DNA from: Bifidobacteriaceae bacterium
Lineage (GTDB): Bacteria; Actinomycetota; Actinomycetes; Actinomycetales; Bifidobacteriaceae
Direction of reading: 5' to 3'
NCBI GenBank assembly: GCA_031260825.1
Contig: JAISKS010000034.1
Coordinates: 1 to 15,977, forward strand
Length of the DNA stretch: 15,977 bases
Shown here: positions 14,003 through 15,977 of the stretch, piece after piece
How positions within the stretch are numbered: the stretch's first letter is position 1
How the letters are laid out: every line of letters begins with the position of its first letter
Program-made: the position numbers and the translations under genes
Notes under the pieces: generated by a model
Told to the model about the DNA's origin: nothing
Databases searched by the model: none
What the model saw: the letters and a program-made list of their open reading frames with translations, nothing else

Positions 14003-14917
14003 TTATAATTGTTTATACATCGACCTTCCATTGTTTTTTATTATACCGTCAAGCTCGAATTTCCCCAAACATGTCATGACAATTTCAATTGGCTGATTTG
14101 AAAATCTCATAATTGTCTCAACATCCCTATATCTATGTCGCTTTATGGCAGTATACACGTCTTGCTCAAATATAGACATTCTATCGATTAATTTGGTACA
14201 TTCAAAATCAAACAAAGCGGATTTTTCATCTTCAATTTTAAGTCGTTTTGATATTCCATTTGTCAAACATAATACTTCCGAAAAATCACTTATAAGTTCA
14301 GCTCTCATATCTCTAATTATTTTATTACAGCCTGCTGACGTTGGACTATTGATTGAACCAGGCACAGCGCCTACAGGTATATCATAATCGTTTGCATGAG
14401 CTGCTGTTGATAATGCGCCACTTCGCCATGTTGCTTCTGTCACAACAACTGCCTCGCTAAGTGCCGCTATTAACCTATTGCGCTCTAAAAAATTTCTTGC
14501 AAGCGAAGGCATTTCTGGTTCATATTCAGATATTACAACTCCCCCCGAATCAATAATTTCTTCAAATATCTTAGAATTCCTAGACGGATAAAATTCATTT
14601 AATCCGCCAGCCAGAACAACAATATTAGGAGCTTTTTGATTTAAAGCAATTTTATGCGCAGTAATATCTACGCCAAGTGCACCTCCAGATACTATTCCAT
14701 ATCCATATGTTATAGTATCATAAGTTAATTTTTGCGTCACTTCTCTTCCATAATCACTCATATTTCTTGAGCCCACAAATGCAATGAAATTAGATTTATT
14801 TATAATCGAAATATCTCCTATATAGTAAATATTTTTTGGAGTCAAATCTCCTAATATTTCAACTAGTTTTTCTGGATAATCTGGATCGGCAATTTGTACC
14901 ATATTTATATTTTTCAT
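14003..14917 (-). CDS. dprA: DNA-processing protein DprA (Smf)
   Basis: A 304-residue DprA, which binds incoming single-stranded DNA and loads RecA during natural transformation. The Rossmann-like core has VGSRNMSDYG (48-57), SGGALGVDITAH (77-88), AGGLNEFYPSRN, ISEYEPEMPS, RNFLERNRLIAALSEAVVVTEA, then SGALSTA and VPGSINSPTSAGCN. A winged-helix-like domain closes the protein (about 245-304, from IFEQDVYTAI). It is shorter than many homologues because the N-terminal SAM-like domain is absent. An AAGGAGA Shine-Dalgarno six bases before the ATG at 14917 fixes the start over the ATG at 14902. It lies 15 bases after comM, so the two are an operon. The pair is common even in species not known to be transformable. 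Confidence 0.95.
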   Translation of the reverse strand: MKNINMVQIADPDYPEKLVEILGDLTPKNIYYIGDISIINKSNFIAFVGSRNMSDYGREVTQKLTYDTITYGYGIVSGGALGVDITAHKIALNQKAPNIVVLAGGLNEFYPSRNSKIFEEIIDSGGVVISEYEPEMPSLARNFLERNRLIAALSEAVVVTEATWRSGALSTAAHANDYDIPVGAVPGSINSPTSAGCNKIIRDMRAELISDFSEVLCLTNGISKRLKIEDEKSALFDFECTKLIDRMSIFEQDVYTAIKRHRYRDVETIMRFSNQPIEIVMTCLGKFELDGIIKNNGRSMYKQL

Positions 14918-14932
14918 AATTCTCCTTTATTT

Positions 14933-15977
14933 TTAAATGTACGAACTAATATCATTTGGTTTTATTGAAATTGCATAATACAAATCTTCTTTAGTTGGTA
15001 CCATATTTGCAAATTCAACAATTTCTAAATCAGTTGCATTATCCACAACTCCACTAGGATATTTCGCGATCAATATTTTTGCATTGCGCAAATCCGAAAT
15101 CGTAAATGCCGTTCTAATACTTCTATCAGCGCCCCTAAGTGAAAGTTTTTCCATATTGACATATTTATTAATTATCTCTAAAATTTCATTATCCATACCA
15201 ATATATTTTCTTAAATATGAACCTGGAACTTCACTATTATAAATCCACGGCGTATTTTTTAACCGAGTTTTTTGAAGATATCTAGCAATTGTTACACGCT
15301 CGCGAATTGTCTGCGAACATTCATTTAACTCATTTAAATCATCATGTTCATTTTGCTTATTATGATTGCCAGAAACTAATGTTGCGCTTAGGTCAATTCT
15401 ATCTAGAAGTGGTCCGGATAATCTTGAAAAGTATGAGCTTCTTTTGCTGCTACTACAGGTACATTTTTCAGCACGACCGATATACATTCCGCAAGGACAC
15501 GGATTTGCAGCTAGTATAATTTGAAAGTCAGCTGGATATGATACACTCCCACGCATTCTGTCAATTATCACTTCTTTGGATTCTAATGGACCACGAAGAG
15601 TTTGTAAAACACGCGGAGAAAATTCTGGAGCCTCATCTAAAAATAAAACACCTTTATGAGCAAGAGATACAAGTCCTGGCTTAAGCGCAACCGAACCTCC
15701 GCCCACTATAGATGGAGCTGTGGCTGTATGGTGAGGCGCCTGAAAAACTGGCGTATCTATTAATTTATTTATTTTCATATTACCTTTAATCGAATGTATG
15801 CTCGTGACTTCAAGTGATTCTTCAATATCTAATTTAGGCAAAATTGTGATAATTCTATTAGCCAGCATTGTTTTGCCTGTACCAGGCGGTCCCACTAATA
15901 ATAAATTATGTCTTCCAGCTGCTGCGATTTCTAAAATCTTTTTCGCATTTTGTTGTCCTATAATTTGATTAAGATCT
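14933..15977 (-). CDS. comM: ComM/YifB-family AAA+ ATPase, Mg-chelatase-like (N-terminus cut by window edge)
   Basis: The frame runs open to the right edge, giving 348 codons of the C-terminal two thirds of a protein usually near 500 residues. The N-terminal Lon-protease-like fold lies outside. Visible are DLNQIIGQQNAKK, Walker A GPPGTGKTML, the HHTATAPSIVGGG block, Walker B GVLFLDEAPEF, ANPCPCG and the C-terminal LRGADRSIRTAFTISDL helix region. ComM is a hexameric helicase that promotes branch migration during integration of transforming DNA. The GTG at 15895 is an internal Val just before Walker A, not a start. dprA follows after 15 bases. The Cys-rich piece (CPCGMYIGRAEKCTCS) is normal for the family and may bind metal. 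Confidence 0.94.
   Translation of the reverse strand, partial: DLNQIIGQQNAKKILEIAAAGRHNLLLVGPPGTGKTMLANRIITILPKLDIEESLEVTSIHSIKGNMKINKLIDTPVFQAPHHTATAPSIVGGGSVALKPGLVSLAHKGVLFLDEAPEFSPRVLQTLRGPLESKEVIIDRMRGSVSYPADFQIILAANPCPCGMYIGRAEKCTCSSSKRSSYFSRLSGPLLDRIDLSATLVSGNHNKQNEHDDLNELNECSQTIRERVTIARYLQKTRLKNTPWIYNSEVPGSYLRKYIGMDNEILEIINKYVNMEKLSLRGADRSIRTAFTISDLRNAKILIAKYPSGVVDNATDLEIVEFANMVPTKEDLYYAISIKPNDISSYI

Noticed and set aside
15893..15895. GTG as the start of the comM gene
   Set aside because: The frame continues upstream to the window edge with conserved ComM residues (IIGQQNAKK), so this is an internal valine.
1..15977. Mobile element, prophage, defence or biosynthetic island
   Set aside because: Every gene except the ftsL-like one is a recognisable housekeeping family, base composition looks even, and there are no transposase, integrase, tRNA attachment site or flanking repeats.

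Overview
This window is a stretch of AT-rich bacterial core chromosome, about one third G+C by eye. It is very gene-dense: every gap is under 150 bases, and I see no mobile element, CRISPR array, rRNA or tRNA. The best taxonomic guess is a low-GC actinobacterium, possibly a reduced or host-associated one. Four things support this. The Jag protein has only KH and R3H domains, with actinobacterial-type sequence. FolD has the VGRGATVGRP and TPNPGGVGPMTR motifs typical of that phylum. There is an LCP-family cell-wall ligase. Many start codons sit directly below a -10 box, which suggests leaderless mRNAs, common in Actinobacteria. I cannot place it at family level from this sequence.

Layout: almost everything is on the minus strand, so transcription runs from high to low coordinates. 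From the right edge: comM/yifB (truncated at the window edge), dprA, folD, dnaE; then, after the plus-strand pair trx-truB, lcp, map, rsmH, ftsL-like, ftsI, jag and menA (its 3' end cut by the left edge). The trx-truB pair is divergent from lcp, with overlapping promoters in a 38-base gap, and convergent with dnaE.

The genes fall into four groups. comM-dprA concern DNA uptake and recombination. folD and dnaE concern one-carbon metabolism and replication. lcp-map-rsmH-ftsL-ftsI is a rearranged remnant of the division/cell-wall (dcw) cluster with methionine aminopeptidase inserted. jag-menA links an RNA-binding protein to menaquinone synthesis, so the organism probably has some membrane electron transport.

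I found no clearly new multi-gene system. The points most worth a second look are: a recurring leaderless-promoter layout, with the -10 hexamer ending six bases before the ATG at four genes; an 11-codon tandem duplication in FolD; a basic repeat-rich N-terminal tail on MenA whose start overlaps the acidic tail of Jag in another frame; and a 10-bp periodic repeat between ftsL and ftsI.
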